Source of the DNA: Thermus neutrinimicus | Lineage (GTDB): Bacteria; Deinococcota; Deinococci; Deinococcales; Thermaceae | Direction: 5' to 3' | Assembly: GCF_022760955.1 (NCBI RefSeq) | Contig: NZ_JAKTNU010000011.1 | Location: 1-64,000, forward strand | DNA length: 64,000 nt | Shown here: piece after piece, positions 55,177-63,852 of the stretch | Numbering within the stretch: the stretch's first letter is position 1 | Layout: each line of letters begins with the position of its first letter | Notes under the pieces: generated by a model | Told to the model about the DNA's origin: nothing | The model's input: the letters and a program-made list of their open reading frames with translations, nothing else | Database searches by the model: none | Translations under genes and position numbers: made by a program

Positions 55177-55602
55177 ATGCCCGAACCCGGGTGCAAAGGA
55201 GGTCTTTGGGGGCTTTTGGAGGCCCTTCTGGATCCAAAGGCCCCCTCATCCTGGCGCCTAAAGGGGCTCAGGCTCTATGCGGGTTTCCTCCTGGCCCTTC
55301 AAGGGGGGGTGCTCCTCCTTCTGGCCTGGGTGTTGCCCAGGGCGTCCCACCCCCTTCTTTGGGGCTTGGCCCTGGGAGGTGCTCTATGGCTTCTCCTCCA
55401 GGCGGAGGCCGCTTGGAGGAAGGAAGGGGAGGAGCCCCTCACTCCCTTGCGGGTTTTGGGTCTGGGAGGAGCCCTCTTCTTCTTTTTGGGGGTGATGGGC
55501 CTTCTGCTTTGGCCTGGGGGTTTGCTTCTTTTTCTCCTCGGAGGCCTGGGGTTTTTGTACCTGTGGTACCGCTCGGAGCGGGCCCTTTTGGTCCGAAGGT
55601 AG
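55177..55602 (+). CDS. Small membrane protein, function unknown
   Basis: The 141-residue protein has about four hydrophobic segments (GFLLALQGGVLLLLAWVL, LLWGLALGGALWLLLQ, ALFFFLGVMGLLLW, GLLLFLLGGLGFLYLW) and a charged C-terminus. No motif is recognised. It begins 4 nt after the ATPase stop; unlike four other 4-nt junctions in the window, no TANNNT box precedes it here (the hexamer is ACCATT), so it probably depends on the upstream transcript. It ends 4 nt from the convergent patatin gene. Confidence 0.6.
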   Translation: MPEPGCKGGLWGLLEALLDPKAPSSWRLKGLRLYAGFLLALQGGVLLLLAWVLPRASHPLLWGLALGGALWLLLQAEAAWRKEGEEPLTPLRVLGLGGALFFFLGVMGLLLWPGGLLLFLLGGLGFLYLWYRSERALLVRR

Positions 55603-55606
55603 GTTT

Positions 55607-56446
55607 CTATGGGGAAAGCCTCAAGGCCCGGGCCACGTCCTTTAGGCGCAGCCGGGACAGGGCTTTGACCTCCTCGAGGTGTTCCCTGGTCCGCTTCTGC
55701 CCCAGCTGGTAGACCAGGGGGAGGGCTTCGTGGTCAAAAGTACCTATGGCCTTGGGGGGATTGAGGGCGATGATCAGGTCGGCTTCCCGAAGGGCTAGGT
55801 CCTTTAGGCGCCGCCGGCTGGCCTCCCCGGCTAAAAGCGCCGCCTCGAGGGCCGTTTTTGGCCCTTCCTTGGGCGGAGGGTTGGATACATCCACGGCCAC
55901 CACCTTGAGGAAAAGCTCCTTGGCAGCCCGCACCGGAACCTTTTCCGCCACGTCCCCATCCACCAAAAGCCTCCCCTCCCAGGGCACGGGCGGGAAGAGG
56001 CCGGGAATGGCCATGCTGGCGAGAACAGCCTCCCAAACCGGGCCTTGGCGGAGGACTACCCGCTCCCCCGTGAGGAGGTCCGCTGCCTGGATGGCCAAGG
56101 GGATAGGGCTGGCCTCGAGGCGCGCCTCTCCGAAGAGGCGTTGTAGCCCCTGGGCGATCCTTTCCGCTTCAAACAGATGGGGGCGCCGGAAGGCGGTGAA
56201 GAGCCTGGCCAAGGCGCGGAGGTTTCCCCCTTGCCGGAGCCCGGCGATCTCCTGGTCAAAGATGGCCTCGTGGATACGCCATGGGTCCTTGTGGCCGAAG
56301 GCATAGGCGGCGGCGGCCAAAGCGCCCGCGGAGCTGCCCGCAAGCCCTCGGATAGGTATCCTAGCCTCCTCCAGAACCGCCAGCACCCCCAGGTGGGCGT
56401 ACCCGCGCACGCCCCCACCGCCTAAGGCCAAGGCCACCCCTCGCAC
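55607..56446 (-). CDS. Patatin-like phospholipase (RssA/NTE-like)
   Basis: The 279-residue protein starts with the oxyanion motif GGGGVRGYAH, has the nucleophile Ser in GSSAGALAA (GxSxG) and the dyad Asp in LVDGDVAEKVPV. It is a small single-domain patatin of the RssA type and should hydrolyse lysophospholipids or phospholipids. The GGAGG ribosome site lies just upstream of the ATG at 56446. It is divergent from trpC with a 53-nt gap that must hold both promoters. Confidence 0.9.
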   Translation of the reverse strand: MRGVALALGGGGVRGYAHLGVLAVLEEARIPIRGLAGSSAGALAAAAYAFGHKDPWRIHEAIFDQEIAGLRQGGNLRALARLFTAFRRPHLFEAERIAQGLQRLFGEARLEASPIPLAIQAADLLTGERVVLRQGPVWEAVLASMAIPGLFPPVPWEGRLLVDGDVAEKVPVRAAKELFLKVVAVDVSNPPPKEGPKTALEAALLAGEASRRRLKDLALREADLIIALNPPKAIGTFDHEALPLVYQLGQKRTREHLEEVKALSRLRLKDVARALRLSP

Positions 56447-56487
56447 ATCCCTACCTCCACGTAAAAAGGTAACCTATGAAGCCATGG

Positions 56488-56493
56488 TATAAC
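56488..56493 (+). promoter_or_regulatory. -10 box of leaderless trpC
   Basis: TATAAC (56488-56493), preceded by TGG, is followed by CTTGGC and then ATG 56500. It deviates from TANNNT at the last base. Confidence 0.5.
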
Positions 56494-56499
56494 CTTGGC

Positions 56500-57267
56500 A
56501 TGCGCCCGTACTTGAGTAGGGTTCCCGGTGTGCTAGGGGAGATCGCCCGCAGGCGGGCGAAGGAGGTAGTTCCCCATCCCCTTCCCCCTGCCCCCGAGAT
56601 GGTGCCCTCCTTCCGGGAGGCCCTGCTGGGGCCAGGACTTTCCGTGATCGCTGAGGTGAAGAAGGCAAGCCCCTCGGAAGGGGCCATAAGGGAGATGGAC
56701 CCCGCCGAAGCAGCCCAGGCTTATGCCCGGGGCGGGGCCAAGGCCATCAGCGTCCTCACCGAGCCCCACTACTTTGGGGGTAGCCTCGAGGACCTCCCCA
56801 AGGTCCGTCGGGCGGTGGACCTGCCCCTGTTGCGCAAGGACTTCGTGGTGGATCCCTTCATGCTAGAGGAGGCCAAGGCCTACGGGGCCAGCGCGGTCCT
56901 CCTCATCGTGGCCCTTTTGGGGGAACTCACCGGGGCTTACCTGGAGGAAGCCGCGCGGCTTGGCCTGGATAGCCTGGTGGAGGTGCACACGGAAAGGGAG
57001 CTGGAGCTGGCCCTGGAGGCGGGGGCAGAGGTGGTGGGCATCAACAACCGGGATCTCAGCACCCTGCGCATCGACCTCGCCACGGCCCCCCGCCTTGGCC
57101 GCCTGGCCAGGGAGAGGGGGTTTGGCGGCGTCTTGGTGGCGGAGTCCGGGTATTCCAGCCGGGAAGAGCTAAAAGCCTTAAGCGGACTTTTTGATGCGGT
57201 CCTGATCGGCACCAGCCTGATGAAAAGCCGAAGCCTGGAGGAGGCCCTTAGGGCCCTGATAGGATAG
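56500..57267 (+). CDS. trpC: Indole-3-glycerol phosphate synthase
   Basis: TrpC closes the indole ring in tryptophan synthesis. The 255-residue barrel has the catalytic Lys in [13 protein letters not shown], the second Lys in [11 protein letters not shown], Glu in [15 protein letters not shown] and VAESGYSS. The start at ATG 56500 gives the Thermus-like N-terminus [21 protein letters not shown] 56476, eight codons earlier, precedes the -10 box. Other trp genes are absent here. Its last sense codons ATA GGA and stop TAG form the TAGGAT -10 box of hisA. Confidence 0.96.
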   Translation: MRPYLSRVPGVLGEIARRRAKEVVPHPLPPAPEMVPSFREALLGPGLSVIAEVKKASPSEGAIREMDPAEAAQAYARGGAKAISVLTEPHYFGGSLEDLPKVRRAVDLPLLRKDFVVDPFMLEEAKAYGASAVLLIVALLGELTGAYLEEAARLGLDSLVEVHTERELELALEAGAEVVGINNRDLSTLRIDLATAPRLGRLARERGFGGVLVAESGYSSREELKALSGLFDAVLIGTSLMKSRSLEEALRALIG

Positions 57268-57271
57268 CCCC

Positions 57272-57982
57272 ATGCTGCTGATTCCCGCCGTGGACCTGAA
57301 GGGGGGCAGGGCTGTGCGCCTTTACGAGGGGGACCCGGGGAAGGAGACCCCGTACGGGGACCCGGTGGGGGCGGCCCTGCGCTGGCAGGAGGAAGGGGCA
57401 AGGCTTCTGCACCTAGTGGACCTGGACCGGGCCCTGGGAAGGGGGGATAACCTCGAGGCCCTCCGTCAGATCGCCCGGGCGGTGCGCATTCCCTTTGAGG
57501 TGGGGGGCGGGGTGCGTTCCCTGGAGGTTCTCCGGGAGATTCTCCTTTTGGGGGCTTCCCGGGTGGTGGTGGGCACGGTGGCGGTAAAGGACTTTGGTCT
57601 TCTGGAGGCCCTGTTGGCGGAGGCGGGGCCTGATAGGCTGGCGGTGGCCTTGGATGCCCGGGGCCTCGAGGTGGTGGTCTCGGGTTGGCAGGAGGCCACT
57701 TCCCTTTCCGCCCTGGATCTTCTTGGGCGTTGGGAGGCCATGGGGGTGCGCACGGTGATCTACACCGATGTCAGGCGGGATGGGACCCTCAAGGGCTTGG
57801 ACCTGGAGGTGGTGGCCCGGGTACGCGAGGCCTGGCCCCACGAGCTCATTGCGGGCGGGGGGATCGCGGGCCCGGAGGACCTTGTGGGCCTAAAGCGCCT
57901 CGGGATGGAGGGCGCCCTTTTGGGCAAGGCCCTCTACGAGGGGCGGGTGCGCCTTTCCCACTACAAGGAAGGGGTATTCTAA
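57272..57982 (+). CDS. hisA: ProFAR isomerase HisA
   Basis: HisA isomerises ProFAR to PRFAR in histidine synthesis. The 236-residue barrel has the acid/base pair D8 (IPAVDLKGG) and an Asp in VIYTDVRRDGTL, and two phosphate-binding loops, EVGGGVRS and AGGGIAGPEDL. The distinct D-x-R region fits HisA; a bifunctional HisA/TrpF (PriA) activity cannot be excluded from sequence and is worth noting because trpC is adjacent. The ATG begins 6 nt after TAGGAT and 4 nt after the trpC stop. Confidence 0.94.
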   Translation: MLLIPAVDLKGGRAVRLYEGDPGKETPYGDPVGAALRWQEEGARLLHLVDLDRALGRGDNLEALRQIARAVRIPFEVGGGVRSLEVLREILLLGASRVVVGTVAVKDFGLLEALLAEAGPDRLAVALDARGLEVVVSGWQEATSLSALDLLGRWEAMGVRTVIYTDVRRDGTLKGLDLEVVARVREAWPHELIAGGGIAGPEDLVGLKRLGMEGALLGKALYEGRVRLSHYKEGVF

Positions 57983-57986
57983 GGCC

Positions 57987-58301
57987 ATGAAGCTGGCCCA
58001 CTGGGTGTTTCTCCTGGTCACCTTGGGGGTGGCGGGGGCGGGGTTGTACCTGTACTTGGCCTTCCCCTTCCTGGAGGTGCCCACCCCTTTGGGTTCCTGG
58101 CCCCTTTACTACCTCCTTCCCGCGGCCTATGCCCTGGGATTCTTGGTGGGGGGAGTGTATGCCCTTGCCCTTTGGCTTGGGGGCCTGGGGGAAAGGCGTG
58201 CCCTTCTTAGGGAGGTGCGGCGGCTTCAGGGGGAGATAAACGCTCTAAAGCGGGAGCGCATCGAGGAGATTCCCAAGATTCCCGACCGGGAGGAGGCTTA
58301 A
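57987..58301 (+). CDS. Small LapA-like membrane protein
   Basis: The 104-residue protein has two transmembrane helices (about 5-25 and 42-68) and a cytoplasmic coiled coil (LREVRRLQGEINALKRERIEE). The layout resembles LapA-domain proteins that take part in lipid or LPS homeostasis. It starts 4 nt after hisA and 6 nt after TATTCT, so it may have its own leaderless transcript. Function not assigned. Confidence 0.7.
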   Translation: MKLAHWVFLLVTLGVAGAGLYLYLAFPFLEVPTPLGSWPLYYLLPAAYALGFLVGGVYALALWLGGLGERRALLREVRRLQGEINALKRERIEEIPKIPDREEA

Positions 58302-58346
58302 GGCCCGCCTGGTGGGATGGGGTGGGTGCTTCCGGAAAGGAGCGCT

Positions 58347-60380
58347 ATGAAAGACCGGGTGCGCTGGCGTATGCTTCCCCTGCCCCCTGTGGGGGAGTGG
58401 CGGGAGGTGATGGAGACCTTCGGGGTGGGACCGGAGGCGGCCTTGGTTTACTGGCATCGGGGGGTGCGCCGCCCGGAGGACCTAACACCCGCCTTGGGCC
58501 TTCTTCCCCTAAGGGGTCTTAAGGAGGCGGTGGAGCTTCTCCTATGGGCGCTCGAGGGGAAGAAGCGCATCCGCATCCACGGGGACTACGATGCGGATGG
58601 CCTCACCGGAACCGCTATCCTGGTGCGGGGTCTTAGGGCGCTGGGGGCGGAGGTGCATGCCTTCATCCCCCATCGCCTCGAGGAAGGGTATGGGGTGCAC
58701 CCCAAGCGCGTCCCCGAACACCTGGAAGCCGCGGATCTCTTCCTGACGGTGGACTGCGGCATCGCCAACCACGCGGAGCTTCGGGAGCTCGTGGAAAACG
58801 GGGTGGAGGTCCTGGTCACCGACCACCACACGCCCCGGGATACCCCTCCTCCGGGCGTGATCCTTCACCCCGCCTACACCCCGGACCTTGGGGAGCACCC
58901 CACGGGGGCCGGGGTGGCCTTCCTGCTCCTCTTTGCCCTCCACGAAAGGCTGGGCCTGCCCCCGCCCCTGGAGTATGCCGACCTGGCGGCGGTGGGCACC
59001 ATCGCCGACGTGGCCCCCCTTTGGGGGTGGAACCGGGCCCTGGTGCGGGAGGGGCTTGAGCGCCTGAGGGACTCCGCTATCCTTGGGCTTCGCCTGCTGG
59101 CGGAAAGCGTGGGCTACACGGGAAAAGCGGTGGAAGTGGCCTTCCGCATCGCTCCCCGTATCAATGCGGCAAGCCGCTTGGGGGAGGCGGAGAAAGCCCT
59201 TAGGCTTCTCCTCACGGAGGATGAGGAGGAGGCCAGGGGTTTGGTGGAGGAGCTAAACCGGCTGAACGCCCGCCGCCAGGCCATAGAGGAGGAAATGCTT
59301 GGGAGGCTCCTTCCCCAGGCCGACCCCGAGGCCAAGGCCATCGTCCTCCACGATCCCGAGGGGCACCCGGGGGTGATGGGCATCGTGGCGAGCCGCATCC
59401 TCGAGGCCACCTTGCGCCCGGTCTTCATCGTGGCTCAGGGGAAGGGCACGGTGCGAAGCCTCCCCCCCATCAGCGCCGTGGAGGCCTTGAGGAGTGCCGA
59501 AGACCTTCTCCTGCGCTATGGTGGCCACCGGGAGGCTGCGGGCTTTGCCGTGGATGAAGCCCTTTTCCCCCGGTTTAAGGGGCGGGTGGAGGCCTTTGCC
59601 GCCTCCTTCCCCGACCCCGTGCGGGAGGTGCCCTTGGTGGGGTTGTTGCCTCCTTCCTCCTCTCTTCCCGAGCTTTACCGAGCCCTTATGGCCCTGGAGC
59701 CCTTTGGGGAAGGCAATCCCGAGCCCCTGTTCCTCCTGACCGGTTCCCCGGAGGAGGTCCGTTCCATGGGAGGTCAGCCCCAAAAGGGCTATCTGGGGGG
59801 CAAACACCTTTCCTTCCGCCTGGGGGGGATCCGGGTGGTGGCCTGGCGCATGGGGGAGCGGGCAGCCACCATGCCCTCGGAGTTGGAAGCCGCGGTCTTG
59901 TTGATGGAAAACCGCTGGAATGGCACCGTGTCCTATGAGGCCCAGGCCCTGGACTTCCGGGAGCCAGGGGAGTTGGAGGGGGGGATACCTCCTTTTGCCT
60001 TTCCCATCCTCCTGGCAGAGGCCGTGGCTAGGGCCAAGGCGGGGGAGGGGGTTTATGTGCCCGAGGAAAACCCCGAGGGGCTGGAGTACGCAAGGAGAGC
60101 AGGGTTTCGCCTCTTGCCTCCAGAGGAGGCCTCCCTCTGGCTGGGCCTGCCGCCTTCTCCCGTGGAGGTGCTCCGGGGGCCGGTGTATGTGGCCCTGGGC
60201 TCGGTCACCCAGAGGCGGCTCACCGCCCAGCCCGTCCTGGACACCCGAGAAGAACGGCTTAGGGCCCTGGTGGGACAGAGGCTTCTCTTCGCCTATCGGC
60301 GAGGGCATGCCCCTCTTTTCAGCGAGGCCCTTTTGGCCTACTGGACGGCTTTGGCCGATAGGGCAAACGCGTGGGCGTGA
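58347..60380 (+). CDS. recJ: Single-strand-specific 5'-3' exonuclease RecJ
   Basis: RecJ resects DNA in recombination and mismatch repair. The 677-residue protein has the DHH-family motifs HGDYDADGLTG near residue 80, TVDCGIANH, VTDHHTPRD, and GTIADVAPLWG, then the DHHA1 motif GGHREAAGF and an OB-fold. A C-terminal extension (about 530-677) is present, as in Thermus RecJ. ATG 58347 has AAAGGAG at 58336-58342; an in-frame start 10 codons upstream lacks one. Confidence 0.95.
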   Translation: MKDRVRWRMLPLPPVGEWREVMETFGVGPEAALVYWHRGVRRPEDLTPALGLLPLRGLKEAVELLLWALEGKKRIRIHGDYDADGLTGTAILVRGLRALGAEVHAFIPHRLEEGYGVHPKRVPEHLEAADLFLTVDCGIANHAELRELVENGVEVLVTDHHTPRDTPPPGVILHPAYTPDLGEHPTGAGVAFLLLFALHERLGLPPPLEYADLAAVGTIADVAPLWGWNRALVREGLERLRDSAILGLRLLAESVGYTGKAVEVAFRIAPRINAASRLGEAEKALRLLLTEDEEEARGLVEELNRLNARRQAIEEEMLGRLLPQADPEAKAIVLHDPEGHPGVMGIVASRILEATLRPVFIVAQGKGTVRSLPPISAVEALRSAEDLLLRYGGHREAAGFAVDEALFPRFKGRVEAFAASFPDPVREVPLVGLLPPSSSLPELYRALMALEPFGEGNPEPLFLLTGSPEEVRSMGGQPQKGYLGGKHLSFRLGGIRVVAWRMGERAATMPSELEAAVLLMENRWNGTVSYEAQALDFREPGELEGGIPPFAFPILLAEAVARAKAGEGVYVPEENPEGLEYARRAGFRLLPPEEASLWLGLPPSPVEVLRGPVYVALGSVTQRRLTAQPVLDTREERLRALVGQRLLFAYRRGHAPLFSEALLAYWTALADRANAWA

Positions 60381-60394
60381 ACAGGGGGTGAAGG

Positions 60395-60958
60395 GTGTAC
60401 AAGCAGCCGCGGGAGGTTCATGAGGCCAGGATCTACACCCAGGCCTACCGGATCTACGGGCTCATCTACCTGGTGCCCGGGGCAGGCACCGCCGACCTTT
60501 TGAACCAGGAGAAGCCCTATCTTCCGGTCACCGGCGCCCTGCTGTACACTCCCGGCTATGCCCATCCCCCGGAGGCCAAGGACCTAAAGGCCAGCACCGG
60601 CTTCCTGGCCTTGCGCAAGGAGCGGATCCAGTGGGTGGTGGGGGGGAAACCCAGCGAGCCCCGCACCTCTCCCAGCCTTCTGGAGCGGCGAAGGCTGGCC
60701 TTTCTCTTTGGGGACTACCTCCTTGCGGGCGAACTCCTTCTTCCCCGGGGGGTGCGGCTTTCCGACCACCTTTCCCAGGCCAAGCCATTCCAGACCCTCC
60801 TCGAGGCCAAGCTTTACGTCCTCGCCGCCAACAAGCCCATCGTGGACCTGGAACCCTGGGAAACCTTCCCCTTCGTCACCTTGAACCTGCGCCGAGCCGA
60901 GGCGGTGGCCGAGGCCCCGGGAGAGGCCCAAGACCCCCGGCTCACCCTATTTGGCTGA
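60395..60958 (+). CDS. Conserved-looking hypothetical protein downstream of recJ
   Basis: The 187-residue protein (GTG 60395) is soluble, with an N-terminal beta-rich part (ARIYTQAYRIYGLIYLVPG, YLPVTGALLYTP) and a C-terminal part with LSDHLSQAKPFQTLLEAKLY and KPIVDLEPWETFPFVTLNLR. I recognise no family. It follows recJ by 14 nt and may be co-transcribed. Its 3' end overlaps the convergent valS by 17 nt. Confidence 0.7.
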   Translation: MYKQPREVHEARIYTQAYRIYGLIYLVPGAGTADLLNQEKPYLPVTGALLYTPGYAHPPEAKDLKASTGFLALRKERIQWVVGGKPSEPRTSPSLLERRRLAFLFGDYLLAGELLLPRGVRLSDHLSQAKPFQTLLEAKLYVLAANKPIVDLEPWETFPFVTLNLRRAEAVAEAPGEAQDPRLTLFG

Positions 60959-63530
60959 GGGCCTCCCGGATGCGCTCTATTTGGGTCAGGTTTTCCCTAA
61001 GCCTTTCCTCCTCGGCTTCCACCACCTCCTTGGGGGCCTTCTCCCGGAAACCGGGGGCGGAAAGCTTTTTCTGGCTCCTTTCCGCCAGGGCCAGGAGTTC
61101 TTGCAGGCGCTTTTCCTGCCGGCGCCTCCACTCCTCCACGTCCAGAAGCCCCTCCAAGGGCATGCGCACCGTCACCTTGGGCATGGCCTTCACCAGAGCC
61201 CTATGGGGCCGCTCGGGTAACAGCTCCGCCCGGGCCAGGAAGCGGAAGACCTCGAGGTTCTCCACCACGGGGCCGGTTTCCCCCTCCAGGTAGACCCCCA
61301 CCTCCTGGGCCAGGGGAAGCCCGGCCTCGGCCTTTAGGGCCCGTACCGCCGTCACCGCCTGCTTGAGGGCCTCAAACCGGGCTAGGGCTTCCTCGTCCGT
61401 GGCCTTGGGCTGGGGCCAAGCCTCGAGGGCCAGTTCCTCCTTGCCCGTGAGGGCCTGGTAGAGCTCGCTGGTAAGGAAGGGCATGATGGGGTGGAGGAGC
61501 TTGAGGAGGGTGGCGAGGGTTTCCTCGAGGGTCCGTAGGGTATAGGCATTCCCTGCCCTTAGGGCCGGCTTGCTGGCCTCCAGGTACCAGTCGCAGAACT
61601 CGCTCCAGACCAGCTCGTACACCTCCCGGGCCGCCTGGGCTAGGTCCAGGGCCTCGTAGAGGCGGGTTATTTCCGCCACACCCCGGCTTAAGCGGCTTTG
61701 CATGAAGCGGTCGGCCAGGGTGGGCTCTTGGGATGTGGCCTGGAAGGCCTCCCGGCTCAGGAGCACGAAACGGGCGGCGTTATAGAGCTTGTTGGCGAAG
61801 TTCCGGGCCATTTCCAGCCAGCGGAGGTCCAGCCTAATGTCCTGGCCCCCCGTGGCCAGATAGGTGAGGGCGAAGCGCAGGGCGTCCGCCCCGTAGCGCT
61901 CCACCATCTCCAAGGGGTCGATGACGTTCCCCTTGGATTTGGACATCTTCTGCCCCTTCTCGTCCAGGACGAGGCCGTGGAGGAGCACGGTCTTGAAGGG
62001 CCTCTCCCCCCGGAAGTGGTAACCGGAAACCTCCATGCGGCTTACCCATAGGAAGAGGATGTCGTATCCCGTGACCAGGACGTCCCCGGGGTAGAAGGCC
62101 TCGAGGTCCTCCGTCTCCTCGGGCCAACCCAGGGTGGAAAGGGGCCAGAGGGCTGAGGAAAACCAGGTGTCAAAGACGTCCTCGTCCCGCTTTAGGTTTT
62201 GGCTTCCGCAGGCCTCGCAAGCGCTGGGGTCCTTCAGGTAGCGCTCGGGGTGGGGCACGTTGACCGCCCCGCAATCCTGGCAGTACCAGGCGGGGATCTG
62301 GTGCCCCCACCAGAGCTGACGGGAGATGTTCCAGTCCCGAACGTTTCGCAACCAGTCCAGGTTGACCCTCTTCCACCGCTCGGGCACGAAGGCGATCTCA
62401 TCCCGTTCCAGGCCCCTTATCACCTTTTCTGCCAGGGGCTTCATGGAAAGCCACCACTGGGGGAAGATGGCGTACTCCAAGGGGGTGCCGCAGCGGGAGC
62501 AGGTGGCCATCTGGATGGTGTAGTCCTCTTCTTTCAGGAGATGGCCTGCCTCCCGGAAGAGCTCCACCGCCTTCTTCCGGGCCTCAAACCGGTCCAGGCC
62601 CAAGAGGGCTGCCGGCACCCTTTCCCCTTCCATGCGCCCTTCCAGGTTGATGACGGAGACCGCTTCCAGTCCGTGCCTTTCCCCGATCTCGTAGTCCAAG
62701 GGGTCGTGGGCTGGGGTCACCTTGAGGGCCCCCGTGCCGAACTCCCGCTCCACGGCGCTGTCCGCCAGGATGGGGATCCACACCCCTGTGAGGGGGATGC
62801 GGGCCTTTTTGCCGATAAGGTGGCGGTAGCGCTCGTCCTCGGGGTGGACGGCGATGGCCTGGTCAGCAAAGACGGTCTCCGGCCTCACGGTGGCGATGGC
62901 GATGTGTTCCCCTCCCTCCACCTCGTAGGCCAGGGTGTAGAGCTTGCCCGGGGTGGGCTCGCTTTCCACCTCCAGGTCCGAAAGCGTGGTCTCGCACCGC
63001 GGGCACCAGTTGACCAAGCGAGGGGCGCGGTAGGCCAGGCCCTCGTGGTAGTAGCGGCTAAAGGCGTAGCGCACCGCCTTGGAGCGGGCCTCGTCCATGG
63101 TGAAGGCCTCCCGGCTCCAGTCGGCGCTGGCCCCCAGGCGTTTGAGCTGCTTCAGGATAGTACCCCCCGATTCCTCCTTCCACTCCCAAACCCGCTTCAG
63201 AAAGGCCTCCCGTCCCAGGTCATGCCGGGTCTTGCCCTCTTTCAGGAGAAGCCTTTCCACCACCACCTGGGTGGCGATGCCCGCATGGTCGGTGCCGGGA
63301 AGCCACACGGCTTCGTACCCCTGCATGCGCTTGTAGCGGATGAGGGCGTCCTGGAGGGAGTTGTCCAGGGCATGGCCCATGTGCAGGCTTCCGGTCACGT
63401 TGGGGGGCGGCATGAAGATGACGAAGGGGGGTTTGCCGCTTTTGGGATTGGCCACAAAGGGGTTGCTGGCCCATTTCTCCGCCCATTTGGGCTCCACGGT
63501 CTTGGGGTCGTAGGCCTTGGGTAGGTCCAT
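60942..63530 (-). CDS. valS: Valyl-tRNA synthetase
   Basis: The 862-residue class Ia enzyme has HIGH as HMGH in PPNVTGSLHMGHALD, the CP1 editing domain (about 190-330, GTDHAGIATQ before it), KMSKS in GQKMSKSKGN and a C-terminal coiled coil that contacts the tRNA elbow. Zinc-type CxxC pairs are visible (CPRCETT, CSRCGTP, CQDCG, CEACG). The start ATG 63530 gives MDLPKAYDPKTVEPKWAEKW, matching Thermus ValRS; a longer frame upstream lacks support. Confidence 0.97.
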   Translation of the reverse strand: MDLPKAYDPKTVEPKWAEKWASNPFVANPKSGKPPFVIFMPPPNVTGSLHMGHALDNSLQDALIRYKRMQGYEAVWLPGTDHAGIATQVVVERLLLKEGKTRHDLGREAFLKRVWEWKEESGGTILKQLKRLGASADWSREAFTMDEARSKAVRYAFSRYYHEGLAYRAPRLVNWCPRCETTLSDLEVESEPTPGKLYTLAYEVEGGEHIAIATVRPETVFADQAIAVHPEDERYRHLIGKKARIPLTGVWIPILADSAVEREFGTGALKVTPAHDPLDYEIGERHGLEAVSVINLEGRMEGERVPAALLGLDRFEARKKAVELFREAGHLLKEEDYTIQMATCSRCGTPLEYAIFPQWWLSMKPLAEKVIRGLERDEIAFVPERWKRVNLDWLRNVRDWNISRQLWWGHQIPAWYCQDCGAVNVPHPERYLKDPSACEACGSQNLKRDEDVFDTWFSSALWPLSTLGWPEETEDLEAFYPGDVLVTGYDILFLWVSRMEVSGYHFRGERPFKTVLLHGLVLDEKGQKMSKSKGNVIDPLEMVERYGADALRFALTYLATGGQDIRLDLRWLEMARNFANKLYNAARFVLLSREAFQATSQEPTLADRFMQSRLSRGVAEITRLYEALDLAQAAREVYELVWSEFCDWYLEASKPALRAGNAYTLRTLEETLATLLKLLHPIMPFLTSELYQALTGKEELALEAWPQPKATDEEALARFEALKQAVTAVRALKAEAGLPLAQEVGVYLEGETGPVVENLEVFRFLARAELLPERPHRALVKAMPKVTVRMPLEGLLDVEEWRRRQEKRLQELLALAERSQKKLSAPGFREKAPKEVVEAEEERLRENLTQIERIREALSQIG

Positions 63531-63591
63531 GCTACCCGATAGTTTACCCAAGCCAGGAAGGGTTTGCCCTTTGGGCGCTGGGATGGGGCCA

Positions 63592-63852
63592 ATGGGAGAG
63601 GTAGCCAAGGCGCCCCTGTCCTTTGCCGCCTATTTGGAGGCGGGAGGAGCCCGGTGCGCCACCAGCTGGCGGGGGTTTTCCCTATGCCATCTCCTGGGGA
63701 GTACCCGGCAATGGCGTGTGGAGCTCTATGGCAAACACAGAAGAAGCTTCAGGCTGGAGGTCTACACGGAAGGGCAGGTGCGCCTCCCGTGCCCGGAAGC
63801 CACCCTGGACCTAAAGGCCCTCTATGAGGGTGTGGAGCTGGAAAGGGCATAG
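63592..63852 (+). CDS. Small hypothetical protein, divergent from valS
   Basis: The 86-residue frame encodes a basic protein with an LEVYTEGQVRLPCPEATLDL strand-like end and three cysteines. I recognise no family. ATG 63592 or 63583 could be used; neither has a clear ribosome site. It overlaps by 31 nt, antisense, the partial gene at the right edge, so one of the two 3' ends may be misjudged. Confidence 0.45.
   Translation: MGEVAKAPLSFAAYLEAGGARCATSWRGFSLCHLLGSTRQWRVELYGKHRRSFRLEVYTEGQVRLPCPEATLDLKALYEGVELERA

Noticed and set aside
55170-55177. Fifth 4-nt junction expected to carry a stop-fused -10 box
   Set aside because: The hexamer is ACCATT, not TANNNT, so this start is not counted as leaderless. 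It is kept as a counter-example to the junction rule.
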